From NCBI RefSeq assembly GCF_037038585.1, contig NC_092523.1, positions 29,951,501 to 30,015,500 on the forward strand: DNA of 64,000 bases, given 5' to 3'. This document shows positions 11,801-24,242 of this stretch, piece after piece. Each line of letters starts with the position of its first letter. The stretch's first letter is position 1. The stretch is from Patagioenas fasciata. Lineage: Eukaryota; Chordata; Aves; Columbiformes; Columbidae. The position numbers and the translations under genes are program-made. A model generated the notes under the pieces. That model had not been told where the DNA came from, searched no databases, and saw nothing but the letters and a program-made list of their open reading frames with translations.

Positions 11801-12631
11801 TGTGTAAAAAGTTAGTGTTACGTGATTAGTTCAAGGTCGTAGTAATATGCGCAGACAAAATAAATGAAAACGTGCATCAAAAGCTTCAGAAGATATTTGA
11901 TGGTAAAGGTGCAAAGGAGCCAAGCAACAGCAAAAGTGATCCAACGTAAACTGGTCTCAGCTTATGAAGCTAGACTACTGAATCAGTATTATTCTACTAA
12001 CAAACCACAATCCCAAACCAAAAAATTCTTAACCGTTCTCATCGCTGCCAGTGATGTTAGTTACCACCGGCTTTGCCAGGGGTGATGCGCAGATCGAGTC
12101 TGGGAACGCACAGGCTGGAAACTTCAATCCTTAAGTGTAAATAACACTTCTGGTAAGTTTAATTTGCAGTTCTCGTTTTTTGGCGTATGACATGAAACAA
12201 ACTCTCGATTATGTTTTTAAAATATGCTACACCTACAATTGTCCAGCTGTCATAGTGGAGTATTTTATTATTCTTACAAGACAGTAGTAATGGTTAATTC
12301 TTAACCCTTAGAAACTCCAGGTTTCCTCATGTACTCTCACAAGAAAACCCACATAAACTGCTCTCCCACCTGCTGCTTCATGGAACCCTGCAGGGGCTGG
12401 GAAGGCTAGGCAGGGCCGGGGCAGTGGCACTGGCTGTCTCTGCCAAGCGAGTCCTCCCCAGCGGCCAGCTGTGTCCCTGCCCTCCCCACCTCCTCACCTT
12501 TCTTCTCTCCTTGCCCGGCCAAGCAGCACAACATGGCCCTCGCAGCCTCCCCCATTGCTCCAGCTCCCTCATCACTCTGAGCTGCTGCCCCACTAGGACA
12601 GCTCGGAGCTGGGGTGACCCTCCGTGCCCAC
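8835..12631 (-). other. PDCL2: PDCL2 intron 1, containing a solo LTR
   Basis: 3797 bp between the Met-Gln exon and exon 2. It contains the 656-bp solo LTR at 9041-9696. The rest is AT-rich with no recognised coding or mobile sequence. The length depends on exon 1 being assigned correctly. Confidence 0.65.
9036..9701 (+). mobile_element. Solo LTR of an endogenous retrovirus with 5-bp target duplication
   Basis: The LTR runs 9041-9696, starts TGTCCTGGTTTTG, ends CGACA and is flanked by the direct repeat GAGAG (9036-9040 and 9697-9701). A TATA box (TATAAAA, 9278-9284) lies in the plus-strand sense, followed by a pyrimidine-rich 3' part. No gag, pol or env sequence remains, so this is a recombined solo LTR. 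The 5-bp duplication suits an ERVL-like family; the family name is not established. It is antisense to PDCL2. Confidence 0.85.
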
Positions 12632-13050
12632 CTGCATGGCACCCCCCAGGGCCAAGGGCTGTCCTCACAGGGACTCTGACCCGAGGGCGGCAGGACAGCA
12701 GCGGCCGTTGGGACGGGGTCAGCCCACCCACACCGGCTGTAACGGTGGTGGCTGGTGGTCGTTGGTGGTCGTTGGATACTGCTGACAAACCCAATCCACT
12801 TAGAAGCAGAAAACAGACAAAAAAAAGCCAAAATCAAAAAAAGCAGACAATTAAATATGGGGCACTTTCAGTCTGGGCAGCTCCAGGCAGCAGTTTGGCA
12901 CTGGATGTGGCTGAAGGTGGCCGCCCCGCTTCCCACCTTGCCCGCAGCCCCGGCCTGCTCATCCCGCTGCCCACTGGAGTGGAAGCTGCCGGTGGTGCAG
13001 TGTAAGGCAGGGGGGCCTGGAAAACTTAAACCAATAACCTAATTTAATAC
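12360..13050 (-). promoter_or_regulatory. PDCL2: GC-rich PDCL2 promoter region
   Basis: A GC-rich island of about 0.7 kb in AT-rich surroundings, holding the Met-Gln exon and presumably the 5' untranslated region and transcription start at about 12.65-12.8 kb. CpG density is lower than in the two other islands. No TATA box was recognised. A MYB-type site TAACGG lies at 12740-12745, about 100 bases upstream of the ATG. Two overlapping copies of GGTGGTCGTTG lie near 12755-12775. Confidence 0.6.
12632..12637 (-). CDS. PDCL2: PDCL2 coding exon 1 (Met-Gln only)
   Basis: Only two codons are coding here: ATG CAG, followed by a GTGGGC donor. Vertebrate PDCL2 begins Met-Gln-Asp-Pro-Asn, and exon 2 begins exactly at Asp-Pro-Asn. 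A TGA in the same frame lies ten codons upstream, so no longer N-terminus is possible from this exon. The assignment relies on a short match within a GC-rich island; transcript evidence would settle it. Confidence 0.65.
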
Positions 13051-14020
13051 CATTTAATACAATCTAATAACTGTTTTTTGGCAGAAGGCCACATGTCAGT
13101 TCTGACGAGAAGTCACATAAAACCAGATCCTCAGTTCACAAATGACTGCACCGGATTGACTGGAGACACAGCAAACTGTGGAGTGAAAACAAGTGGGTAA
13201 AAAAGAGGAAAAGGACTTTGTAAGCCGGTTTCCACCTCTGAGACTACCTGTTCTCCTAGCTACCTTCTGAAGTTCAGGTGTTCACCCAAGTTTGTGGAAG
13301 CAGGACTAGTAACACTGAGCTCAGCTCAAACCATGAGCAGCCCATACAATGTTAAAAACAATAATCCCAGTCTGCACTGAATGATCAGTTAGTTACTTTC
13401 AACGTAAATACAACTTCAACATCATATTTTAACACAACCCTGGTCTGAAAACAAACTTGAAGAGAGAAGCCAGGAAAATTGTGAAGCTAACTTGTTCTTT
13501 TGAGTGGAATTTCTTTAACTCTACATCAAAAGCACTGGAGTTCTCAAATGGATCCTAATTCTGGAAGAAGGTGAATAACGCAATTCAGTATTCTTCTAAA
13601 TAAGAGCCATACGGCATTATGCCACTTTATTTTTCTTGAATTAAGTAAAAATATTTCTTCAAAACATGCATCTTATTCAATTTCCTTTAGGTAAGGGAAC
13701 AGAGATTCTCATTTTTTTCAGCCAATGAAACACTATTAACCTTAAGGCTTATTGAGGACTGCCAACTCCTTTGTCATCAATATAGTTCTGTAGACTACCT
13801 GCAGAGCACTTATCTTGACCCTGCAGATTGCCAGAAGTCTACAGGCTACAGTGAAGTACAGGGGCAGAGAACATCATTTTGAACAGGAAACCACACCTTT
13901 TGTTTGGCCTGCCTAGATAAGCTGTGATTTTAAAGACCATGCAAATCACTTGCAATATATTCTGAAGAAACACAGTGGTCTACATGACAAACATTCTCAT
14001 TAAAACAACTCTTTGACTGA
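13051..14020. other. Intergenic DNA between the PDCL2 promoter and the NMU 3' end
   Basis: About 1 kb with no recognised gene or repeat. The two genes lie head to tail and close together, so NMU read-through would run into the PDCL2 promoter. Confidence 0.6.
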
Positions 14021-14234
14021 GTGCCTTTATTTATAAGGGAAAATAAATGTACATAACAACGTTGTTAGAGGCAATGTCTGTTGCATGCATACGTTGTGAC
14101 TTTTTTACAGTTGCATCACACACAGTTGTAAACGTAACACTAGGAAACAACGAATTTTAATATAATCAACAAAGTAAAGAAACATTTGAATCCTTAACAG
14201 GATCTAATTTAAGAACATTTACATTCTAGTGATT

Positions 14235-14240
14235 TTTATT
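14235..14240 (-). terminator. NMU: Candidate NMU polyadenylation signal (AATAAA)
   Basis: AATAAA on the minus strand about 670 bases after the NMU stop. A second AATAAA lies at 14026-14031. Either could set the 3' end; the sequence alone does not choose. Confidence 0.4.
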
Positions 14241-14910
14241 TGTACATTAGAAACAAATAATTTTCATAAGGAAAACCGTATGTCCATGTACTCAGCATTC
14301 TTGCAGCATTAGTGCTAAGTCAGGAGTCTAAAATCCTGAAAAATATGAAAAAGCTTTAGCTGTTGGTAAGATATAACACTACATACTTAAAACATTATAG
14401 AGATGTAAGATGTATTAGAAAACAGCATTATAACATTGGCATAGGAAACTTTTTCATATCGCTTCAAAGAATTGAAGGATTTGAAATTAAATCCTGAAAT
14501 CTATACTTAGTTTCAGCACGAGACTTTTTTCTGTATAAGAGCAGGGGGCTTACCCCCAGGATGTTATTACGTGTTTGATAGGTAGTTGAATCAGTTCTTC
14601 CTGATACAGACTTATCATCATTGTTGTTAACTTTCCAAACTGTTTACAGATCTGGGATATCTTCCATTTCTTGCTGCCTGAATCCTTTGTGTTCTCAGTT
14701 CTGGGACTTGAGTACCTACAGTTTCTAGTCACTTCACCTGAAGATAGGTGAATTTAGCACATCTAGCAGAAGCTTGTCTGCAGAAATCTGAGTTGACGAA
14801 ACAGTTAAAGCCTTGATGAGACTAGTCAATATAAATAGTGTGCACTATTTGTATAAAAATAAAGTAATTTAAATACAGATTGTGATTAAAAACATTAAAT
14901 AAATACCTTC

Positions 14911-14946
14911 TTAGCGAAAATCCACTGATCTCCTTCCATTGCGTGG
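14911..14946 (-). CDS. NMU: NMU coding exon 9 (amidation site and stop)
   Basis: After acceptor TTTGTCTTTCAG the exon reads PRNGRRSVDFR and stops at TAA (14913-14911). It carries the invariant Pro-Arg-Asn end of neuromedin U, the amide-donor Gly and a dibasic cleavage site. Only 36 nt are coding; the 3' untranslated region follows. Confidence 0.98.
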   Translation of the reverse strand, partial: PRNGRRSVDFR

Positions 14947-16224
14947 CTGAAAGACAAATATCCAATAAGCACTGTATAAAACTTCCTGGTTTCAGTAACA
15001 AAGCCCCACCCAACTTGGTATGTATAGAAATTGGGAAATTTCTCAGTTCTGCCAATGTTATCATCATTAAAGATAAACCTGAGGCCACTTATTGTCTCTT
15101 CCTCTGGAGAAGAATTATGCAGTAAAAATTACTGTATACAGTTTGAAGAATGAATTATACCCATCTTGTGTGATTTTATAAGGAGGAGAAAGCCACAAGA
15201 AGTCACTCTAAGAGACCACTATCCCTCAGCTTTTTGCATTTTCTTAAGATGTGCTTCCAGATTGTTGTTATTATTGCATTATAAGTGTTTGTTGTAGTTA
15301 ACAAAGAAATATATGTTACTCAGTGGTTTTATTTTTAGATTGTGTTCTTTAATATAGACAAAGAGTTTCTCCATTTTCACCATGGTATAATAATTTCAGA
15401 AATACCTTGCACTACAAAGGAACTTGATGCAATGTCTACTAAAGCTGATGAAAAGAAATCTCTTGCTGAGCTTAATAAGAATTTGCTTTTCACTCTGCTA
15501 GCATGAATGCATCTGTGTTAATATTACCCATAACTTTGACCTGTCATAAGAACTCTAAAGATCCAATCCTGATATATAAGAAGTATTACTATACAAACTT
15601 GCCTTCTTTTCATTAGGTACTTTCTTAATTAAATAGAAAAATACAAGATTAACCAAAATCAAGAGAATTATTTTTAAGTTTGACTTGCCATCTTTAACTT
15701 GCTCAATTTTGCAAAAATAGAGTAAAAAGGCTCTATGGCATCAAAGATGAACAGAGTATAGTTTCATTCTCAAGAGAATTTCTGTATCTAGTTTCTAATC
15801 TTACTGGTCAAAACAAGGAAAATATGAAGCTCAGGCCCAGTATCTGTTTTAGTGCAGTATGTAAGCATGGCATTGTATTTATATCCCATGCAAACATACC
15901 ATAGTGAACAGTGCTTTGGAAGGATTGTCCACATGGCATATTTCCCAGAACTTTCTCTGAGAATTATATACATAATAACCAATGACTTATTAAGACACAA
16001 CATGGTATAATGTATAAACAAACATAAAGATATCTACAAAAACTTCCTTTATTTTAATACAAGAAAATGTCTGGAGCAGATCTTGAGCAGTCCTAAGTGG
16101 TGGGGTGCTCTTGCTGAGACAAGTTTTCCCAGTCACAGTAATTCTTACTGTAATTCACTGGTTTCTCTACGTTTTGTTTTGTAACACTCATCATGGAATG
16201 AAAAGAAAAAAAGCCAAAACATAC
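14947..16224 (-). other. NMU: NMU intron 8
   Basis: 1278 bp, AT-rich, GT-AG, with no recognised element. Confidence 0.9.
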
Positions 16225-16278
16225 CCTGTAGAAAAAGTAGCCTCTACTTTGAATCCCTCCAGGTCCTTTAAGTTCTTC
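16225..16278 (-). CDS. NMU: NMU coding exon 8 (most of the mature peptide)
   Basis: 54 nt after acceptor TTCTTTTTCAG, before donor GTATGT. It reads EELKGPGGIQSRGYFFYR, residues 156-173. It gives 18 of the 25 residues of mature neuromedin U, including most of the receptor-binding C-terminus. Confidence 0.98.
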
Positions 16279-19200
16279 CTGAAAAAGAAGTATTTTCAAT
16301 CATATTTACTCTTGTAAACGAATCCATATAGAGAGGTTGCATGTGTACATATTACAAGTATTTCTTTAGTAGTACTATACAGTCTTGCCCCTTAAGACAT
16401 ACTTTATATATATTTCTGCATATCAATAACAAGAAATTTGTGTTGTCATGTAGGAACAGCAGAAAACACACGAATGAAGGCCAAATTCCACCTCAAGTTT
16501 TGGATCAGTTCAGATTGCTTTAGAATGGTACCAATTATGATGAGCAGCCTTTGCCTTTGACTTTCCAGGTTTCATTACCCAGACACAACTGGAGAGTTTT
16601 CCCCATAGCAGAGTCTCTACAGATGAAATAGAGTTGGTCTTTGTACCTTGCAGAAGGACAACAATGCAAAGCTTAAAACACCAGAAATACTTGGGCTCCT
16701 CCCAGGAATGAGATCCCAGACTGTTCCCAGAGGTGTATCATGATCAGCCCTCCCAGGTTAATTCCCAAATAAAAGACCAGCACTTATGATGTTCTACCCT
16801 ACCTGTGCTGCCCATGTTGAGAAACAACCATCTAGTGAACTGTACAGCAAGGAGGGAGGAATGAAGGATGAAGAAAATAGAAATTCCATTTAACTGTAAC
16901 AAGTACAAAACATGACGTGTCCAGTTGCCTTAATGAGACTTTCATGATTAGGGAACACATAAACTAAATCGCAGTATTCTCATTGCTTGTGTTAATATCA
17001 GATAAGAGTGTCTGCCGAGCAGCTGAAGAGACAGGCAAACTGAGAAACAAAATAGTTCAAGTCTGGTGCTTACCAGGACATAAAATGTAACTGCAATTTA
17101 TTTAGCAATGACAGTATTTCTCAATTAAAAACTGGGCTCATATGATCTCTTTGGTAAGGATCATAACCTGAGTTATCATTGAAAGAAATTACTCCATGCT
17201 CTATTCTAATGCAGTAAGACTTGTGTAAAACCGGGTGGCTCCCATCTTTTCCAAACACAAGAGTAGCTTCCACCCAGTGAAGCTTTAAAAGGATGTAGAA
17301 TTTAAACTAAACATCATTTTTCAGTCTTGCTTTTAATTTTGACTTAGTTCATCAGGTACACCATTATACTCAGTTTCTTTGCTGCATGTAAAACATCTGC
17401 ATTATTTTTATATGTATTGTCCACCTCATTCTAACATCACTTGGAATACCCATAAATACTATAGGTTTTTATCTTTAAACGGCTAAAAGTTTGTCTGTTA
17501 ATGGGGCCTTGTACATCGTCATTTGAGTGTCTTATTTACGTTTCATTATTTTTCTACTTTTCCTATTCAATGTGTCAACAAAAGTAAAAACAAACAAAAC
17601 AGGCAGTATTGCAAATTAAGCAAGTTGATCTCGAACATAAAAGGCATCAAGAGTACAATTACTGATAAGGAATGGTGATTTATGTTATTATGCGATTTCC
17701 TGCTTACAACCAGACACCCCTTAAAGAAGATTACAGTTTCCTTGTTTGGTTTCATGTCAGAAGGTTGGTTTTAGAAAACAACTGAGGCTAAAATATGTCT
17801 TCATTATAACCCATGCCTTCTGAACTTCTAAGGGTTTGGAAATGTTACAAAATAATTAATACACGCTATAGTGTACAAGCATGTATATTCACAAGCCTGC
17901 ATGTATACATGTGTACAGAAACATATGTATTCACGAAGAAGTATGTTTATTTAGAGCTCAGTGCCTGCCTTCTAAGCTCTCTTGTTTCATCTCTTAGATT
18001 GACTTGTCAATAAAGTGCTCTTGCTGCTTCTTAGATCACATTATTTGAGTCAAGATGGAGCTCAAGAGGAATCAAATTAATGACAAAATCTGTTGTCAGT
18101 CCAAACTGGGGAAAATAACAAATTTAATAAAGCATGTTCCATCCTTCACCGATCTACCTTCTCAATTCTTTGTCTGGCTGGGGAGAGAGTTGAGTTTGTT
18201 CATGTACAGCTGGCTCTGGTTTCTTTGCAGCATTAGGAAAAAAGAAAAAAAGTCAGCGAGCTGACCCTTTCTGAAGCACATTCTGTGACACCAGGGTCAG
18301 ACAGTCCAGCTAAAGGTGGGCAGCCCCCAGGGACTTGGGGGCTTCCTGATTCATGGAGGTTCGGAGTTCCTCTGCTCATCTGAGGCAGGGTTGTTCTGGT
18401 CCTCCACTGGCTTTAACATTTACCCAGGCCATATCCCCATCAGCCCATCTGGTAGATTCTCTTGGAAAAACAGACTTATAGCTTTCTCACAGTCAGGGAA
18501 TAATTACGGTACTCTTATTTTTTGATGGCAGATTATTTCAGTATTTTCTTAATTTTCTTAAAAACTGCTATGGGCCTCAGCAGTGACATTTAGAATGGAT
18601 TTTAAACTTTTATACTGAAATATAAACAAACAAATACGATAAGCATAATATGGATTAATTTCAAAGATTTATTATGACATTAAAAAAAGGTGAATGCAAA
18701 AATACCAAAACCAATAGAGTGTGCAGAGGACATGGATTCCAGAAGGTGCTAGCCCTTTGGAAATGTCTGGTGTTTGTGCACTGCACAGGAGTAAACAACA
18801 CCTTTAACAAGGGGACTGATATTCACTGCAGGAATTGAGAACAGGAAATAAAAAAAAGTTGCTTTCTATAAAATGCAATTCAGTTTAGGGCTGTTTTCAT
18901 TGTTTTCCTAGATTTATATTAATATTTTTAAATGGCTATCTTCTGTGAGTGTTGGCCATGTCATTTCTTCTCTTGGCTTCAGCTGTACAGAAGAAAATGA
19001 ATGCAAGTATGTATTTAATATTGCATGTCTTCATTGGGAATTAATGAGCTCTTCACTTTCTAGGCCTAAATGCCAAATTAGAAGATATTCCAAAATAAAT
19101 AATAATTTAAAACACATAGTAAAAAAAAAAAAAAATCAAAGGAGGTTAAATTCATTAACTATTTTACATAATAGTCCAGATGAAGCCTTCAGCTCAGAAG

Positions 19201-20173
19201 GTCTCTAGGATGTCCCTGCCAGAACCTAGAGAGGATACCAGATCACTCCACACTTCCCCTGGTCCTTCCACCTTTTTCCTGTCTATGCACAGCAAGACAC
19301 TGCATCACACAGGTTACTGGACTGATTAAATATAGCCTGAACTACTGAGGCTTTTGTTATTACACATTCTTTCTTAAAAATGTTACTATTATACAGCTGT
19401 TACTGTATTCCATTCCTTTTCAAACAAATCCTAGTCAGACTACAACTCTTATTCTGCTTAAGGACTGATGAAGTTTTTGCACCATCTACCTTAATCCAAT
19501 TACCTATGATAGCACTGACTATTCTAGAAGATTCCTGTACCTGTAATTCACAAAATATGGGTTACTGTTACTCAATATGGGAGTTGAAAGTGCCACAAAT
19601 TCTGCATTTAAACTTTTAGGTGGAACTACGTTTCTTACGTAGCAAAGAGCCTGTCACTGAGCATGTGAACAGTCCCACTGAAATAACAACCTTAGTTATG
19701 CACTTGTTTCTGTATGTAGCTGGGTTAACATGTAAACATAAGTGTCACGTCATGATTGCAAATTGAAGACTGCTGGTTATCACAGCAGTTACGGTTAGAA
19801 TTCTAACTGTTGATATTTTCATGTACTACTAGTTATGAGTACAATAATACAAATCATAGGAGACAGGACTTTTAAAAACTAGCTACTTGAAAAAATTACC
19901 AAGGAAACATGTAATACTCATAGTCATTCGTCCATTTCTACTTTAAAAATTTGATGAAAATAATATAACTTCCAAAAGTAGCTTGATAAAATGTTGCCTT
20001 TTGCCACAAAGTTATATCTGCCCACCCTGGACTCATTCCCAAACACTATAGCATTACTTTTAAATCATGAAAATAAAAATGTTACGAGCAGAAAGGTCTA
20101 CAAGGACATGTTTAGAAGAGCTGATGAATCACAAAGTGTGAGAAAGCAAGCATGCGGAGTTCAAGATACATAC
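16279..20173 (-). other. NMU: NMU intron 7
   Basis: 3895 bp, AT-rich, GT-AG. A short A run lies at about 19119-19134. I see no CR1, LTR or other gene in it. Confidence 0.85.
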
Positions 20174-20248
20174 GTCCTCTTCGTATCTCTTCAGTCTTCT
20201 CTCATTTAGCTGGGGAACAAGTTGCAGCAAGGGATGCAGGACAGACGA
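20174..20248 (-). CDS. NMU: NMU coding exon 7 (processing sites)
   Basis: 75 nt after acceptor GTCCTCTCAG, before donor GTATGT. It reads SSVLHPLLQLVPQLNERRLK then RYEED, residues 131-155. It carries the Arg-Arg and Lys-Arg convertase sites and the first four residues of mature neuromedin U. Confidence 0.97.
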
Positions 20249-23200
20249 CTGAGAGGACACGAACACAGACACATGAGCAACAATGAAATTCGGACCTTAT
20301 GATGCAGAAAAAAAATCTCTTCCCGCAATATTGGTTTATGGACCAAACAGGCATCAAAAAAGAACTGAAGATGTTAATTGAGAAACAATTTTAAACATTC
20401 TGACTTGACAACAAACAGGAACCAACATTTATATTTACACTATGAATGGGACTCAAACAGCAATGAAGAGAAAAGCTATGTGTCCTCACCTTGACTCACT
20501 GAAAGCTCAGAACTGTTTACAGACTTGGTGCCCAGGCAATTGCAATTATTCAGACTTTGGTCCACCTCTTCGATTGGTACAGAGAAATACACCACTCCTA
20601 CTAGCACTTCTATTATTATCTGCCAATGGAAGTTAGCAGCTTTGAGCTCCATTGTACTGAAAAGTTAATTTTAGTTCAAAGTAACTTAAATTGGAGCAAG
20701 AAAAATGTTGGGTTTTGGTTCTTTGTGGGTTGTTTGGTTGATTGTTTTTGTTTGTTTTTTACAAGAAAATAGTTTGCAGGTGGGATCAATTCTCAAGTAA
20801 AATTTGTAACCATGGCACTGGTTACACTACCTAAAAAACAAGCTCAAATCCTGAAATACCCTGATTTCAACAAGACTTTATGCTTGCACACAGCCTGGTT
20901 AAGCACAGTGGCATAGTGTGAAGTGTAAGTGCCGCCCTGGCAAAACACAACGATGTGGGCTTGTGGAGAGGTCCACAGTGAGAAGTAAAGTAGAAAACCC
21001 ATGTTCTGTCAACCAATTTCAACTTTCAACTCATATAAGCATAATTTTAAAAATAATCCCTTTTTTTTTATACAACTCTTCTTAGAGAAGTAATAAAGGG
21101 AAATAGAATTTCTGGAATAATTAGAGTTACTGAACTGATAATATATTTAATAGGTAAAATAAGCTTGCCCGCTTGGACCCAGTTTTGCAATGTCTGCTTA
21201 AGGTAGGCAGTGTGGCATCATAATAGCTGAAAAGTAGAGGTCTGATGTGTAGCGGAGGAGTTAAAGGTCACCCCAGCTGGCCACGTGGGATCTGTCTTGC
21301 AGTCAGTGGATAGAAGTTAATAAAGCCAAACAATGATGGGTCTCACCTAAGTTAGTATCTCAGAGAACTGGGTTAGAAAATAGTCACCTGAACAGCTAAG
21401 CAGAAGAAGTGAGAAAGCAGCAATCTCTGGAGGCAAGCAGGGGTAAAGGTATTGGGGATGGGGATGAAAGGGGTGCAATAACCTCTGAAGCAGGAGCAGC
21501 AGCAGAAATAGTCCATTTCACTGTGCCCTGATCACCATTAAAACCTCCAGAGTTGCTCTATCGTGAAAACATTGACCCCAATGCCACCAATATCACTTTC
21601 TAGGAAATATACCACATATATCTGAAGAAATGTAAAGAGCAAGGCAAGAATGGACATTAATGATTGTTAAGAAATGAGAAAAAATTAATATAGAAACCTG
21701 AGTTGGAAGGGACCCACAAGGACCATGAAGTCCAACTCCTGTCCCTGGATATGACAAACCCACAGTTCACACCATGTGTCTGAGGGCATTGTCCAGTCTC
21801 TTCTTGAACACTGTCAGGCTTGGGGCTGTGACACGCCCCTGGGGAGCCTGTTCCAGTGCTCCACCACCCTCTGGGTGAAGAACCTTTTCCTAATGTCCAA
21901 CCTAAATCTCCACTGGCACATCTTCCTGTCGTTCCCTTTGGTTCTGTCATCGGTCACCAGAGAGAAGAGTTCCACACCTGCCCTTCCTACTCCCCCTGTG
22001 AGGAAGCTGTAGACTGCAATGAGGTCTCCTCCTAGTTTCCTCTTCTCCAGGCTGAACAAACCAAGTGACTTCAGCCGCTCCTCACATGGCTTCCTCTCCA
22101 AACTCTTTACCAACCTCATAGCCCTCTTCTGGACACTTTCTAGTAGCTTAATATCTTTTTCATTCTGTGTTGCCCAGAACTGCACACAGTGCTCCAGGTG
22201 AGGCCGCACCAGTGCAGAGCAGAGCGGGACAATCACTTCCCTGCCCGGCTGGCAATGCTGTGCTTGATACACCCAGGACACAGTTGGCCCTCTTGGCTGC
22301 CAGGGCACCCTGCTGGTTCATGTTCAACTTGCCATCAACCAGAACCCCCAGATCCCTCTCCGTGGAGCTGCTTTCCAGCATCTCATTCCCCAGTCTGCAT
22401 GTACAGCCAGGGTTGCTGTGTCCCAGATGCAAAATCTGGTACTTGCCCTTGTTGAACTTCCTGCAGTTGATGATCACCCAGTTCTCCAATTTGTCCAGAT
22501 CCCTCTGCAGGGCCTCTCTGCCCTTGAGAGTGTTGACAGCTCCTCCCAATTTTGTGTCATCGGCAAACTTGCTAAGTATTCCCTCAAGTCCTCAGTCTAA
22601 GTCATTTATAAAGACATGGAAGGGCTCTGGCCCTAAAATGGATCCCTGTGGAACCCCACTAGTGACTGGTCACCAGCCCAACGTAACTGCATTTGCTAGA
22701 ACCCTTTGAGACTGGCCCATCAGCCAATTGTTCACCCACTGCATTGTGTGTTTACCCAGCTGAATGCTGGACATCTTGTCCAGGAGGATACTGTGAGAGA
22801 CAGTATCAAAGGCTTTACTGAAATCCGAAAAGATCACGTCAAACTGCTTCCCTTGGTCAACTAGGTGGGTAATCTTATTGTAGAACAAAATTAAGTTTGT
22901 TAAGCAGGACTTTCCCCTCATGAAGCCGTGCTGGCTGAGACCAATGATCGCGTTGTCATTCAGATGTTTTTCAATAACTTCCATAACAATCTTCTCCATT
23001 ATTTTGGCAGGCACAGAACTGAGGCTGACAGGCCTGTAGTTGCCAGGGTCATCCCTGTTGCCCTTCTTGTAGATTGGGACAATGTTTGCCAGCTTCCAGT
23101 CAACTGGAACGTCTCCAGATTCCCAGGAGCATTGAAAAATCATGGAGAGAGTTCTCGCTATGATGTCGGACAGCTCTTTAAGCACCCTTGGATGAATCCC

Positions 23201-24191
23201 ATCAGGCTCCATCAACTTGCAGGAATTCAGCTGGAGTGACAAATTCCATACAAGTTCTGGATTAATTGGGAATTTATCATTCTTGCAGCCACAGTTTTCC
23301 AACCCTGGGTTATTGGGACCCCCAAGTTAATCACCAGTGTTGAAGACCAAGGTGAAGAAAGCATTAAACGTCTCAGCTTTGTCTGTGTCCCTGTTAATAA
23401 GGTGACCATGCTCATCAAGTAATGGGCCAATGTTACTTCTAGTCTGCCTTTTGCCATTAATATATTTTAAAAAGCCTTTTTTAGTTGTCCTTCACAGTAC
23501 TGACTAGCTTAAATTCTAATTGAGATTTGGCAGCATGAATTTCTTCCCTACAGTGACGAATATGTTTAACTTTCTCAAAATCCTATTGTACATATAAAAA
23601 CCACATAGATACACAGAAATAACTAATTATGTTTGCACTATAAAAGGAAGAATGGGTCACAAATAGTTTGGCTTATATTGTTGACTTATGAGAATATTTT
23701 TATAGCAACAATTCTAGGCTATTTTTAAAATCATACTTTTCATTTGAAATATAATCCAAAGTCTGACTTATTTTGCCTGGTACATATTTGACATGCACAA
23801 ATAAATACACAAAAATTAATTAATAATTAATAAAAATAATTACTAATTCTTTATCTTTATGGTCATGTTCTCTGCTTCTATAAATCCACAGTTTCACTGT
23901 GTATGTTATGTTCCAGTACCGAAAATAAGCATTAGATCTGATTCTTAAATGTTGTAACTACAAGGTTAAGATGCAGTTGGGATTCTATGAATGTTTGGTT
24001 GTTTTTTTGCACACTTGGCCAGTATTGATGATCCTCTCCCATGTTATTAAAACACATTGTATATCTCAAACACAAAGCTCCCAGTTCTGAGCTTGCTATA
24101 TGGTTGGAGAGACTACTGGAGAAAGGAACATATTACCTTGTTTTTACACAAAAGCACATGTGTACTCACAAGGAGATGCTGTGCCACTTAC
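20249..24191 (-). other. NMU: NMU intron 6, containing a long CR1 copy
   Basis: 3943 bp, GT-AG. Nearly half is the CR1 copy at about 21685-23570. The remainder is AT-rich. A CACGTG hexamer occurs at 21282-21287. Confidence 0.9.
21685..23570 (-). mobile_element. CR1 LINE, 5'-truncated, with broken reverse transcriptase
   Basis: On the minus strand about 1.9 kb encodes degenerate CR1 ORF2. Reverse-transcriptase blocks are visible: VPVDWKLANIVPIYKKGNRD, NYRPVSLSSVPAKIMEK, SQHGFMRGKSCLTNL and DFSKAFDTVSHSILLDK (about 22700-23300), and then LSKFADDTKLGG with the FADD catalytic box near 22556-22591. Frame changes and stops, for example near 23300 and between 22550 and 22680, make it inactive. The 3' end at about 21685 lacks the usual terminal octamer repeat, and it differs from the CR1 copies at 42.8 and 60.4 kb, so it is another subfamily. 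Confidence 0.95.
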
Positions 24192-24242
24192 CATGCTGTC
24201 TGAGTTGCCTGAGTCATGAGTCTTAGAATAATGAAATAAGAA
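24192..24242 (-). CDS. NMU: NMU coding exon 6 (precursor-related peptide)
   Basis: 51 nt after acceptor TTTTTTTGAACAG, before donor GTAAGT. It reads FLFHYSKTHDSGNSDSM, residues 114-130. It starts directly after the Lys-Arg of exon 5, so it begins the precursor-related peptide released beside neuromedin U. Confidence 0.97.

Larger units (their letters stand above)
4586..12637 (-). other. PDCL2: PDCL2 gene (phosducin-like 2), six coding exons
   Basis: Joined exons give 735 nt, 244 residues plus stop; human PDCL2 has 241. All five junctions keep frame. The protein has a phosducin-family N-terminal helical region (about residues 1-85, rich in Glu, Lys and Asp, with [20 protein letters not shown] near the start) followed by a thioredoxin-like domain (about 90-205) with the segments ELREISGEQYVEEVT, VWVIIHLYRTSIPMCLLVN and KFLKAIVNSCIQNYNDRC. 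The last 40 or so residues are poorly conserved. Family knowledge: phosducin-like proteins 2 and 3 are cytosolic partners of the CCT chaperonin, and mammalian PDCL2 is germ-cell enriched and needed for normal sperm formation. PDCL3 was the alternative; the ECGGIYLKVEELEWKL and SIPMCLLVN segments fit PDCL2 better. Order and orientation next to NMU match human chromosome 4. Intron 2 uses a GC donor. Confidence 0.96.

Noticed and set aside
12378-13042. Several long open frames on both strands near the PDCL2 promoter
   Set aside because: Overlapping low-complexity frames in GC-rich DNA. The only coding part I support here is the two-codon Met-Gln exon, which is in another frame.
21776-22709. Long plus-strand frames over the CR1 in NMU intron 6
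   Set aside because: They are antisense shadows of the CR1 ORF2 on the minus strand.
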